From: an uncultured Pirellulales bacterium
GTDB taxonomy: Bacteria > Planctomycetota > Planctomycetia > Pirellulales > Lacipirellulaceae
Length of the DNA stretch: 6,187 nucleotides
Assembly: GCA_947258835.1 (NCBI GenBank)
Contig: CAMYJY010000130.1
Location: 1 to 6,187, forward strand
Direction: 5' to 3'
Shown here: in pieces, positions 1 through 5,098 of the stretch
How positions within the stretch are numbered: position 1 is the stretch's first letter
Layout: every line of letters starts with the position of its first letter
Translations under genes and position numbers: made by a program
Notes under the pieces: model-generated
Told to the model about the DNA's origin: nothing
Databases searched by the model: none
What the model saw: only the letters and a program-made list of their open reading frames with translations

Positions 1-18
1 AGCATCAGCAGGCCTGGC

Positions 19-1395
19 TTAGCCCGGCGTTGCCGTACCACCATAGGCCTGCATGCCGTGCTCGCTAATATCCAGGCCCTTCTGTTCTTCGGCTTCAGAT
101 ACCCGGAGCACATTCATTCCCTTGAGGACGCTAAACAGCACCAACATCGTTACAAACGACCAGCCGCAGATGGCCAGCGTGCCAGTTAGCTGGACGCCGA
201 AGCTCGTGGCGCCACTCTCGAGGTGGGCGTTGGGCAGGATGCCAATTGCCAAGCAGCCCCACACGCCGCAGAGACCGTGGACCGGCCAGGCACCGACGGG
301 GTCGTCGATTTTCAGCTTGTCCAGCAGCATCACCCCCGCGATGATCAAGGCCCCGGCCACGGCACCGACCACCATGGCCATCCAATTGCTCATGCAGTCG
401 CAGCAGGCCGTGATGCCGACCAAACCACCCAAAATACCATTCAGACCCATCGAGAGGTCGGGCTTGCGAAACAGGAACCAACTCAGCAGCGTGGCCGCCA
501 AGCCGCCGGCACCGGCTGCCAAGGTAGTGGTTACGGCAATGTGCATGGTGGCATCAATGTCGCCCGTGGATTGAAACGCCAACTGGCTACCCGGGTTAAA
601 TCCGTACCACCCAAACCACAGGATAAACACACCCAAGGCTGCGATGGGCAGGCTGTGGCCCGGCATGGGGATGCTCTTACCATTCACAAAACGTCCCAAG
701 CGGGGTCCCAGGATGAGGGCTCCGGCCAGACCGGCAAAACCGCCCACGCCGTGGACCACGGCCGAACCGGCAAAATCTTGAAAACCCTGTTGGTCCAGCC
801 AGCCACCACCCCATTTCCACATGCCGCTGATCGGGTAAATCAAACCCGTCAGTACCGCACTGTAAATCAGGTAACCGGCCACTTTCATCCGGCCAGCCAC
901 GGCCCCCGAGACGATTGTGGCCGCCGTGGCAGCAAACACCGCCTGGAACAGCCAATCAACTTCTGGACTGAACACGCGGTCCGCGGTCACCTCGTAACCA
1001 TCGAGTCCGAAACCGCCAAAGGCAAACAGCTTTTTCCCTACGTCCACTCCGTAGCTGCTCGGATACATGATTCCAAAGCCGACTATGAAAAATAGCAAGA
1101 CGCCGACGCAGATATCCATCGAGTTCTTGAACAGGATGTTGACTGCATTTTTTGACGAATTGAACCCGGCTTCTACCATCGCGAAACCGGCCTGCATGAA
1201 GAATACTAACACGGCTGCCAGGAATAGCATGGCATTGTCCAGGGCGTAGCCAACGCCTAGGTCAACGTCCTCGGCGGCCTCTGCCGCCTCCTCTTGGGCC
1301 AGGGAAACTTCCGCCATGGCTGCCACCGCCGTCAGCGACAGCAGCATCGCCAACACCAGGGAACACCAGCCCCGCTCTCTCACAGAAAAATTCAT
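19..1395 (-). CDS. amtB: Ammonium transporter, Amt/MEP/Rh family, with signal peptide
   Basis: This 458-residue protein moves ammonium across the inner membrane. Residues 1-30 look like a cleavable signal peptide (Arg-containing start, hydrophobic core, AMA-like site), followed by an acidic Glu/Ala linker and then a full Amt core of about 11 hydrophobic segments. Matched by eye to E. coli AmtB, the key residues are present: twin histidines H215 (AVVHG) and H373 (PVHGLCG), D207 (equivalent to D160), pore phenylalanines F150/F154 (LFQAVFA) and F266 (GFNPGS), W195 (KWGGG) and S270. The tail GLDISEHGMQAYGG matches the conserved C-terminal region that contacts the PII protein GlnK, so PII control is plausible although no glnK is adjacent. 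The ATG at 1395 is preceded by a weak AAAGGG. A sigma-54 promoter candidate lies 171 nt upstream. Family assignment is certain; substrate is by homology. Confidence 0.97.
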   Translation of the reverse strand: MNFSVRERGWCSLVLAMLLSLTAVAAMAEVSLAQEEAAEAAEDVDLGVGYALDNAMLFLAAVLVFFMQAGFAMVEAGFNSSKNAVNILFKNSMDICVGVLLFFIVGFGIMYPSSYGVDVGKKLFAFGGFGLDGYEVTADRVFSPEVDWLFQAVFAATAATIVSGAVAGRMKVAGYLIYSAVLTGLIYPISGMWKWGGGWLDQQGFQDFAGSAVVHGVGGFAGLAGALILGPRLGRFVNGKSIPMPGHSLPIAALGVFILWFGWYGFNPGSQLAFQSTGDIDATMHIAVTTTLAAGAGGLAATLLSWFLFRKPDLSMGLNGILGGLVGITACCDCMSNWMAMVVGAVAGALIIAGVMLLDKLKIDDPVGAWPVHGLCGVWGCLAIGILPNAHLESGATSFGVQLTGTLAICGWSFVTMLVLFSVLKGMNVLRVSEAEEQKGLDISEHGMQAYGGTATPG

Positions 1396-1566
1396 GTTTT
1401 ACGCCCTTTGGTTTGTCAGAAGGATACTGCAGGATCTTTACGCGTCTGACAAGAACACCGCCTTTTCGATCCTGGAGAGGCCTGTCGAGGTCCTCTCGAT
1501 ATGCGAATAAACCAGGGTACGGACCCAACCTGCTCGGTTGGTGAAGAACTGACTCACCACTGGCAC
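1396..1566 (-). promoter_or_regulatory. amtB leader with possible stem-loops
   Basis: If transcription starts near 1566, the amtB mRNA carries a leader of about 171 nt. Three simple inverted repeats can be read in it: CCAACC/GGTTGG with a 5-nt loop (1525-1541), GAGAGG/CCTCTC with an 11-nt loop (1475-1497), and TTGTCAGA/TCTGACAA with a 24-nt loop (1413-1452) ending 17 nt from the start codon. A further ggtga/tcacc pair (1540-1558) would compete with the first. None has a T-run that would make it an intrinsic terminator, and I recognise no known riboswitch. Hairpins of this size also occur by chance. Confidence 0.3.
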
Positions 1567-1576
1567 CCGTCCAGAC

Positions 1577-1592
1577 AGCAATTGGCGTGCCG
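1577..1592 (-). promoter_or_regulatory. Sigma-54 (-24/-12) promoter candidate for amtB
   Basis: Read on the minus strand the site is CGGCACGCCAATTGCT. The consensus is TGGCACG-N4-TTGCW, and only the first base differs. The invariant GG (1591-1590) and GC (1579-1578) are separated by exactly 10 bases, as RNA polymerase with sigma-54 requires. The predicted start of transcription is near 1566, giving a 171-nt leader before the amtB ATG. Sigma-54 promoters commonly drive amtB-type genes under nitrogen limitation with an NtrC-type activator, so position and target agree. Found by eye, not scored against a genome background. Confidence 0.7.
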
Positions 1593-1676
1593 GAAACCTG
1601 CAGGGCCTCGTGGCGTCCGATCGTAAAACCTTGATCCTACCCGTGCGCGAAAGCTGCTCCTGTGCACTAGCAATGC

Positions 1677-1685
1677 TGGTATAAT
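1677..1685 (+). promoter_or_regulatory. Possible extended -10 promoter facing sapC
   Basis: TGGTATAAT is an exact match to the extended -10 element (TGnTATAAT) of housekeeping-sigma promoters. No -35 element is visible at the expected distance, which extended -10 promoters can tolerate. Transcription would start near 1692 and run rightward, giving sapC a leader of about 315 nt or making a separate short RNA. A match of this length can arise by chance, and planctomycete promoters are poorly characterised. Confidence 0.3.
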
Positions 1686-1995
1686 AGGCCCAAGCGGCCG
1701 CATCAGCGAATTCTGCCCAGCTGCCCTGCCCCAGTTGAAGCACTGTCTGCATGCTATTCAGCGGCTGTAATTTTGCTGTTACTAGCAATCTGGGCCGGCG
1801 CGCATGCCTACATTTTGGTCAGCCCTTGTCGCGAGTTTGGGCACGATGGCAATCTGTTCCGGATGTTCCGATATGCACAAATCCGCCGTTTCGGCAGCAA
1901 AGTTTTCCCCGGATAGAGGCCTGCCAGCACTTGCAGTGAAGACTTGCCGGAGCGAGAATTACGGTTTACCGCAGGTCCTTATGTGTATCTTTTCC

Positions 1996-2002
1996 GGAGA
2001 AG
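1996..2002 (+). promoter_or_regulatory. Ribosome binding site of sapC
   Basis: GGAGAAG, with GGAG ending 7 nt before the ATG at 2007. It decides the start in favour of this ATG over an in-frame TTG at 1944, whose extra 21 residues do not resemble the family's N-terminus. Confidence 0.75.
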
Positions 2003-2006
2003 AAAA

Positions 2007-2789
2007 ATGGAGAAACAGCTCTTATTCTATGCCGAAGTCGCCCCGATCGACAAAAACAAACATGCTGAGCTAAGTGTCAAAGCGGGGAGCGACTTTAGCT
2101 TCACCAAGCATGTAAACTCTGTCCCCCTGACCGCGGTGGAACTGCCGGCGGCGACGAGTGAGTTTACGGTGGTGTTCGCCGGCAATGACGAACAGCTGCT
2201 GCCCATTGCCATCCTGGGCGCCCAGGCGGATGAAAACCTGTACTATGATGACGAACAGGGCTGGCAGGCCAACTACATTCCTGCTTTCATCCGCCGTTAT
2301 CCATTCATCTTTTCCACGGACGACAAGGGAAAAAGTTTTGCCCTGTGTATCGATGAAAAATTTTCGGGGTGCAATTACGAAGGACGCGGGGAGCGGCTGT
2401 TTGATGCGGAGGGTGAGCGAACCCAGTTTCTGAACAGCACCCTGGAGTTTCTCCAAAGTTACCAGGCCCAGTTTCAGCGGACCCAGGCTTTTTGTCAGCG
2501 GCTGCGGGAACTCGACCTGTTCGAGCCGATGCATGCCCAGTTCACCGGGCGGGACGGAGAACGTCGGGGACTGACTGGCTTTTTTGCGGTCAAGAAAGAC
2601 AAGTTGAAAGAGCTCGACAACGATGTGCTGGCCGAGCTGGCAAAAAATGACTACCTCGAATTGATTTATCTACACCTACAATCGCTACGCAATTTTAATA
2701 ACATCGCCCAGAAGGCCGCGCCCATGCAGGCGGCGGAGAGTTCCGCGGACGACGTGCCGGAAGCGGCGGGTACCGCGGATAAAGACTGA
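2007..2789 (+). CDS. SapC-family protein
   Basis: This 260-residue protein matches the SapC family (PF07277-type) in length and in its landmarks. It begins MEKQLLFYAEVAPIDKNKHA, continues with HVNSVPLTAVELP (35-47), TVVFAGND (54-61), YIPAFIRRYPF (91-101) and ALCID (112-116), then a charged, probably helical C-terminal half, and ends in a low-complexity Ala/Glu/Asp tail (about 237-260). No signal peptide or membrane segment is visible, so it is probably cytoplasmic. The family is named after a Campylobacter fetus surface-array gene, but its biochemical role is not established, and a role in S-layer formation here would be a guess. The gene stands alone, divergent from amtB and convergent with ftsY. 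Family members are familiar mainly from Proteobacteria, so transfer is possible, though codon use shows nothing striking by eye. Family call firm, function unknown. Confidence 0.88.
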   Translation: MEKQLLFYAEVAPIDKNKHAELSVKAGSDFSFTKHVNSVPLTAVELPAATSEFTVVFAGNDEQLLPIAILGAQADENLYYDDEQGWQANYIPAFIRRYPFIFSTDDKGKSFALCIDEKFSGCNYEGRGERLFDAEGERTQFLNSTLEFLQSYQAQFQRTQAFCQRLRELDLFEPMHAQFTGRDGERRGLTGFFAVKKDKLKELDNDVLAELAKNDYLELIYLHLQSLRNFNNIAQKAAPMQAAESSADDVPEAAGTADKD

Positions 2790-2828
2790 GCTCAGGCCAG
2801 GCATTTGCACACACACCGGGGGACGGAT

Positions 2829-2844
2829 CCCTCAGCCGGTGGAC
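2829..2844 (+). repeat. 16-bp direct repeat, copy 1
   Basis: The sequence CCCTCAGCCGGTGGAC is identical to 3706-3721, where it overlaps the end of ftsY. The two copies lie in the same orientation about 877 bp apart and mark the two outer edges of the repeat-rich gap. Confidence 0.8.
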
Positions 2845-2936
2845 CACCAAGGCCATCGTTCATGGTTGGGACGATGGTGCAGGAACCCTGGTCTGCGGCT
2901 GAAAACTCTCGGGTTTACGTTTTCATGGTGTGCTGA

Positions 2937-2957
2937 TTGGGTGCCACCCGCGGCAGC
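2937..2957 (+). repeat. 21-nt near-identical direct repeat, copy 1
   Basis: This block around GGGTGCCACCCGCGGCAGC matches 3531-3551 at 19 of 21 positions in the same orientation. Its core GGGTGCCACCC is itself a dyad. Confidence 0.7.
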
Positions 2958-3002
2958 GATCTTATGCGCGGTGGTCATCAAGCAGAGCCCTCCCCACAAA
3001 TG

Positions 3003-3027
3003 AGCCGGTGGGCGATAGCCCCGGTTC
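3003..3027 (+). repeat. 25-bp inverted repeat, left arm
   Basis: These 25 bases, beginning AGCCGGTGGGCGATAGCC, are the perfect reverse complement of 3438-3462. The match stops exactly at both ends. I recall similar blocks in planctomycete intergenic DNA, but that is memory and not a search result. Confidence 0.9.
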
Positions 3028-3206
3028 CGTGAGCAGGGGTAGCCCAGGTTGGCGCAGCCTACCTGGGCGGCGCAGCCGCCAGAGGTTGTCTGAATGCACG
3101 TCGCAAAGCTGTCCGTACTGCCATCTTTTCTGGCCGCTGGATACCCCCGGTATGGTTTTTGGGGTAGGTCCTTAAAGTTCCTTGTAAACCTCTTGTGACT
3201 GCGTCA

Positions 3207-3231
3207 CATCGGTAGGCTTCGCCAACCGATG
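3207..3231. repeat. Compact hairpin CATCGGT...ACCGATG
   Basis: CATCGGT pairs with ACCGATG, then after one A-A mismatch GGC pairs with GCC around a TTC loop. That is 10 pairs in 25 bases. It looks like a discrete repeat unit like its neighbours, but only one copy is in the window. Confidence 0.65.
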
Positions 3232-3288
3232 CCACCCCCACGTGAGCGCGTTTTGGACCACAACGGGTAATCCTATTTCTGTTTTCTG

Positions 3289-3353
3289 CTCACGGAGCCA
3301 CAGAGGCACGGAGAGAAAATCTTGCTTTCTCTGTGTCTCCGTGGCTCCGTGAG
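3289..3353. repeat. Long imperfect hairpin repeat (CACGGAGCCAC type)
   Basis: The arms 3289-3316 and 3326-3353 are 28 nt long and match at 24 positions, with the outer 13 bp perfect (CTCACGGAGCCAC) and a 9-nt loop. In plus-strand RNA three of the four mismatches become G-U pairs, so the fold is kept better on that strand. Each arm also holds internal near-repeats of CACGGAG/CACAGAG. Such elements recur in many environmental bacterial genomes, including planctomycetes as I recall. Neither side has a T-run typical of an intrinsic terminator. Confidence 0.8.
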
Positions 3354-3408
3354 GAATAAATTCAAACGGCTTTTGCTATCCATGCTGTCAGCCTCAGCCA
3401 GATGCTCT

Positions 3409-3452
3409 CGATAGCCCCGATTCTGTCAGACGTGTAAGAACCGGGGCTATCG
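3409..3452. repeat. Hairpin from a partial copy of the 25-bp repeat
   Basis: Bases 3409-3424 and 3437-3452 form a 16-bp stem with one mismatch (a G-U wobble in minus-strand RNA) around a 12-nt loop. The left arm, CGATAGCCCCGATTCT, is a third, diverged copy of the core of the 25-bp repeat. No T-run follows on either strand. Confidence 0.75.
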
Positions 3453-3462
3453 CCCACCGGCT
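3438..3462 (-). repeat. 25-bp inverted repeat, right arm
   Basis: This is the perfect reverse complement of 3003-3027. The pair brackets a 460-bp segment (3003-3462). No obvious target-site duplication flanks it and no transposase lies inside, so it is not a convincing insertion sequence. The inner part of this arm also pairs with a nearby partial copy at 3409-3424. Confidence 0.9.
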
Positions 3463-3530
3463 AAGGGTCGACAGAGGGTGATCCGCCCACACATGTTCGG
3501 CACAAGGTTTGTTAATGGCGTTTCGTTGAG

Positions 3531-3551
3531 TTGGGTGGCACCCGCGACAGC
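3531..3551 (+). repeat. 21-nt near-identical direct repeat, copy 2
   Basis: This block around GGGTGGCACCCGCGACAGC differs from 2937-2957 at two positions. It lies directly before another inverted-repeat element (3555-3644). Confidence 0.7.
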
Positions 3552-3554
3552 AAA

Positions 3555-3644
3555 GGAACCACAGCGAACGCGACGACGAACAGCGATTTATTTTTTGTTT
3601 GTTGATTCGTGGTGGACGTCGTTTCCGTTGTTTCGTCGTGGTTC
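3555..3644. repeat. Imperfect inverted repeat of GACGA-rich arms
   Basis: The left end GGAACCAC is mirrored by GTGGTTC at the right end. The arms are built from CGACGA/CGAAC steps on one side and TCGTCG/GTCGTT steps on the other, with a T-rich centre (3588-3600). The arms pair only loosely beyond the ends. It is the same kind of discrete block as the CACGGAG hairpin but of different sequence. Confidence 0.55.
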
Positions 3645-3705
3645 AAAATTCTCAGCAAATAAGCTCCGGAGCTACGTATTTCAAGAATGCTGTGAAATTT
3701 TCTTG

Positions 3706-3721
3706 CCCTCAGCCGGTGGAC
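3706..3721 (+). repeat. 16-bp direct repeat, copy 2, over the ftsY stop
   Basis: This exact copy of CCCTCAGCCGGTGGAC supplies, on the minus strand, the final FtsY codons (STG) and the TGA stop. The FtsY residues after about 303 are not family-conserved, which would fit a repeat that has moved into, or replaced, the gene's 3' end. Confidence 0.8.
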
Positions 3722-4656
3722 GGACTGGCATGCTCGGCGCCGACTTCGGCAAACAGGGCATTCACGAACTCGACGTGGTCAAACAAGGCCCAGTCTTCCG
3801 GCTGTTCGCCCACGCCAATGTATTTGACCGGTAGCCCAACCTGCTGACGGATGGCCACCACCACGCCGCCTTTGGCGGTGCCGTCCAGCTTGGCCAGCAC
3901 AATCCCCGTGCAGTCCACCGCCTCGGTGAACTTGCCTGCCTGGCTAATGCCGTTTTGGCCGGTGGTCGCGTCCAGTACCAGCAACACCTCGTGGGGGGCT
4001 GCCGGGATTTGCTTGCGGATGGAGCCTTGGATCTTGGTGAGTTCGGCCATCAGGTTTTTTTGTGTTTGCAGCCGTCCGGCCGTGTCCACAATGCAGACGT
4101 CCGCCTCCGTGCGGAGCGCCTCCTCCACGGCCCGATAGGCCACTGCTGCGGGGTGGGCGCCCGGTTCGCCGGTGACAATCTGGACGCCTAAGCGCTCCGA
4201 CCAAATGCTCAGCTGCTCCACGGCCGCGGCGCGAAAGGTATCCCCGGCTCCCAGCACCACGCTCTTGCCCTCGGACTTGAGCAGGTGAGCCAACTTGGCA
4301 ATGGAGGTGGTTTTGCCGGCTCCGTTCACGCCGCACACCATAATCACGGTGGGGCCTGACTCGGCAAATTGGATGGGCGCGGTGTCTTGGGCCATTAGCT
4401 CGGAGAGTTTGTGCTTCCAGGTGGCCACCACCTCCTCCAACGTGACGACCCGTCCGCGGAGTTTGTCGGAGACCTCGCTGACAATCTCTGCCACCGAGTC
4501 GTAACCCATATCGGTCTTGAACAACAGCGCCCGCATTTCCTCTAAAAAGGCGTCATCGATCAAGCGGCCTTCGCTTTTAAACAGGTCGCGGACGTCGGTT
4601 TTCAGGATCTGGGCCGTCTTGGTCAGGCCTCGCTTAAATTTGTCGAATAAACCCAT
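3709..4656 (-). CDS. ftsY: Signal recognition particle receptor FtsY
   Basis: This 315-residue SRP-family GTPase docks ribosome-SRP complexes at the membrane for co-translational insertion of membrane proteins. Residues 1-90 form the helical N domain, starting MGLFDKFKRGL, a likely amphipathic membrane-binding helix; the long acidic A domain of E. coli FtsY is absent, as in many bacteria. The G domain has G1 GVNGAGKTT (109-117), DTFRAAA (139-145), G3 DTAGR (191-195), DATTGQN (229-235), G4 AKLDGTAKGG (255-264; the first residue is more often Thr) and GVGEQPEDW (281-289). The ATG at 4656 is 7 nt after the nusB stop with no clear ribosome binding site, suggesting translational coupling. After FVNALF the last 13 residues are not family-like, and the end overlaps a 16-bp intergenic repeat. 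Identification is secure. Confidence 0.97.
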   Translation of the reverse strand: MGLFDKFKRGLTKTAQILKTDVRDLFKSEGRLIDDAFLEEMRALLFKTDMGYDSVAEIVSEVSDKLRGRVVTLEEVVATWKHKLSELMAQDTAPIQFAESGPTVIMVCGVNGAGKTTSIAKLAHLLKSEGKSVVLGAGDTFRAAAVEQLSIWSERLGVQIVTGEPGAHPAAVAYRAVEEALRTEADVCIVDTAGRLQTQKNLMAELTKIQGSIRKQIPAAPHEVLLVLDATTGQNGISQAGKFTEAVDCTGIVLAKLDGTAKGGVVVAIRQQVGLPVKYIGVGEQPEDWALFDHVEFVNALFAEVGAEHASPSTG

Positions 4657-4663
4657 GGCTGAT

Positions 4664-5065
4664 TTACTGTTGGTGGTCGATTAGTTTGTCCAGAATGCCG
4701 TTGACGAACTGCGAGGACTGGGCGCTGCCAAAACGTTTGGCGAGCTCAACCGCTTCGTCGATGGCGACCCGCTCGGGGGTGTCGGCATAGCGGATTTCAA
4801 AAGCCCCCAGCCGTAACACCGCGCGGTCCGTGGCCGCCATTCTGGGGACAGTCCACCGCTCCGCCTTGTCGGCGATCAAGGCATCCAATTCCTGTTGATT
4901 GCGGAGCACACCCAGCACCAAGCTGGTGGCAAATTCACGTAACCCATCGTCCGCGAGCCGAGCTTGCACAAAGGGAGCCAGCTGATCTCTGGAGTCGCGG
5001 GGGTTGAGGTCTTCTTGAAATAACGCTTGCAGCGCCACCTCGCGAGCACGGCTACGAGTTGTCAC
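4664..5065 (-). CDS. nusB: Transcription antitermination protein NusB
   Basis: NusB binds boxA RNA with NusE (ribosomal protein S10) and helps RNA polymerase resist termination on rRNA operons. The 133-residue, all-helical protein has the usual family length. It starts TTRSRAREVALQALFQ (2-17), has AERWTVPRMAATDRAVLRLGAFEI (68-91) and ends AIDEAVELAKRFGSAQSSQFVNGILDKL (101-128), all typical. I chose the GTG at 5065 because GGAG lies 6 nt before it and NusB proteins usually begin close to the RSRARE motif. An in-frame GTG at 5077 would add only MEFF and has no ribosome binding site. The gene lies 33 nt after ribH, a widely conserved pairing, and 7 nt before ftsY. Confidence 0.95.
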   Translation of the reverse strand: MTTRSRAREVALQALFQEDLNPRDSRDQLAPFVQARLADDGLREFATSLVLGVLRNQQELDALIADKAERWTVPRMAATDRAVLRLGAFEIRYADTPERVAIDEAVELAKRFGSAQSSQFVNGILDKLIDHQQ

Positions 5066-5071
5066 AAAAAA

Positions 5072-5075
5072 CTCC
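5072..5075 (-). promoter_or_regulatory. Ribosome binding site that sets the nusB start
   Basis: GGAG on the minus strand, 6 nt before the GTG at 5065. It sits within the first codons of the longer alternative (GTG at 5077), which makes that longer start unlikely. Confidence 0.6.
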
Positions 5076-5098
5076 ACGGCAGTTGCAGTTCGCCCATT

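Larger units (their letters stand above)
1567..2006. other. Divergent intergenic region between amtB and sapC
   Basis: Together with the amtB leader this makes a 611-bp gap between two genes read away from each other. Short open frames cross it on both strands, including one of 116 codons on the minus strand (1438-1788), but none resembles a known protein or has a good ribosome binding site, and that frame runs through the sigma-54 site. A loose dyad AGCAC-N7-TGCT at 1739-1755 resembles a degenerate NtrC site (GCAC...TGC) about 180 bp upstream of the predicted amtB start; this is weak. Nothing else stands out. Confidence 0.6.
2790..3708. other. Repeat-rich gap between convergent genes, no gene seen
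   Basis: This 919-bp stretch separates the 3' ends of sapC and ftsY. Open frames of 60-118 codons cross it, but they are arginine/serine/proline-rich, lack ribosome binding sites and run through hairpins and repeats, so I call none of them a gene. The stretch is a patchwork of short repeat families, listed separately. A perfect 10-bp palindrome CTGAGCTCAG (2786-2795) overlaps the sapC stop codon. A 7-bp stem CCATCGT/ACGATGG (2853-2877) and a CCCAGGT/ACCTGGG pair (3043-3067) followed by GGCGGC-gca-GCCGCC (3066-3080) add further dyads. No hairpin is followed by a clear T-run on either strand, so no intrinsic terminator is called. Confidence 0.7.

Noticed and set aside
223..1095. 290-codon plus-strand open frame antisense to amtB
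   Set aside because: It is a shadow of amtB, whose family residues are intact on the other strand; the product is rich in Gln/His/Gly with no recognisable domain.
1438..1788. 116-codon open frame on the minus strand upstream of amtB, in the place where glnK might be expected
   Set aside because: It has none of the PII/GlnK signature, no ribosome binding site, and it runs through the sigma-54 promoter and the amtB leader.
1931..1959. Sigma-70 promoter for sapC (TTGCAG, 17-bp spacer, GAGAAT)
   Set aside because: The -10 element matches at only 4 of 6 positions; too weak to list as a feature.
2853..2877. Intrinsic terminator for sapC (CCATCGT/ACGATGG stem)
   Set aside because: The stem is only 7 bp with an 11-nt loop, and no T-run follows on the plus strand.
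3003..3462. Insertion sequence or MITE bounded by the 25-bp inverted repeats
   Set aside because: There is no transposase, no flanking duplication and no terminal motif I recognise, so it is listed as repeats rather than as a mobile element.
2829..3721. CRISPR array
   Set aside because: The repeats belong to different families, are not regularly spaced, and occur only two or three times each.
3478..3834. 118-codon plus-strand frame running from the repeat region into ftsY
   Set aside because: It crosses two repeat blocks and then lies antisense to ftsY; there is no ribosome binding site or known domain.
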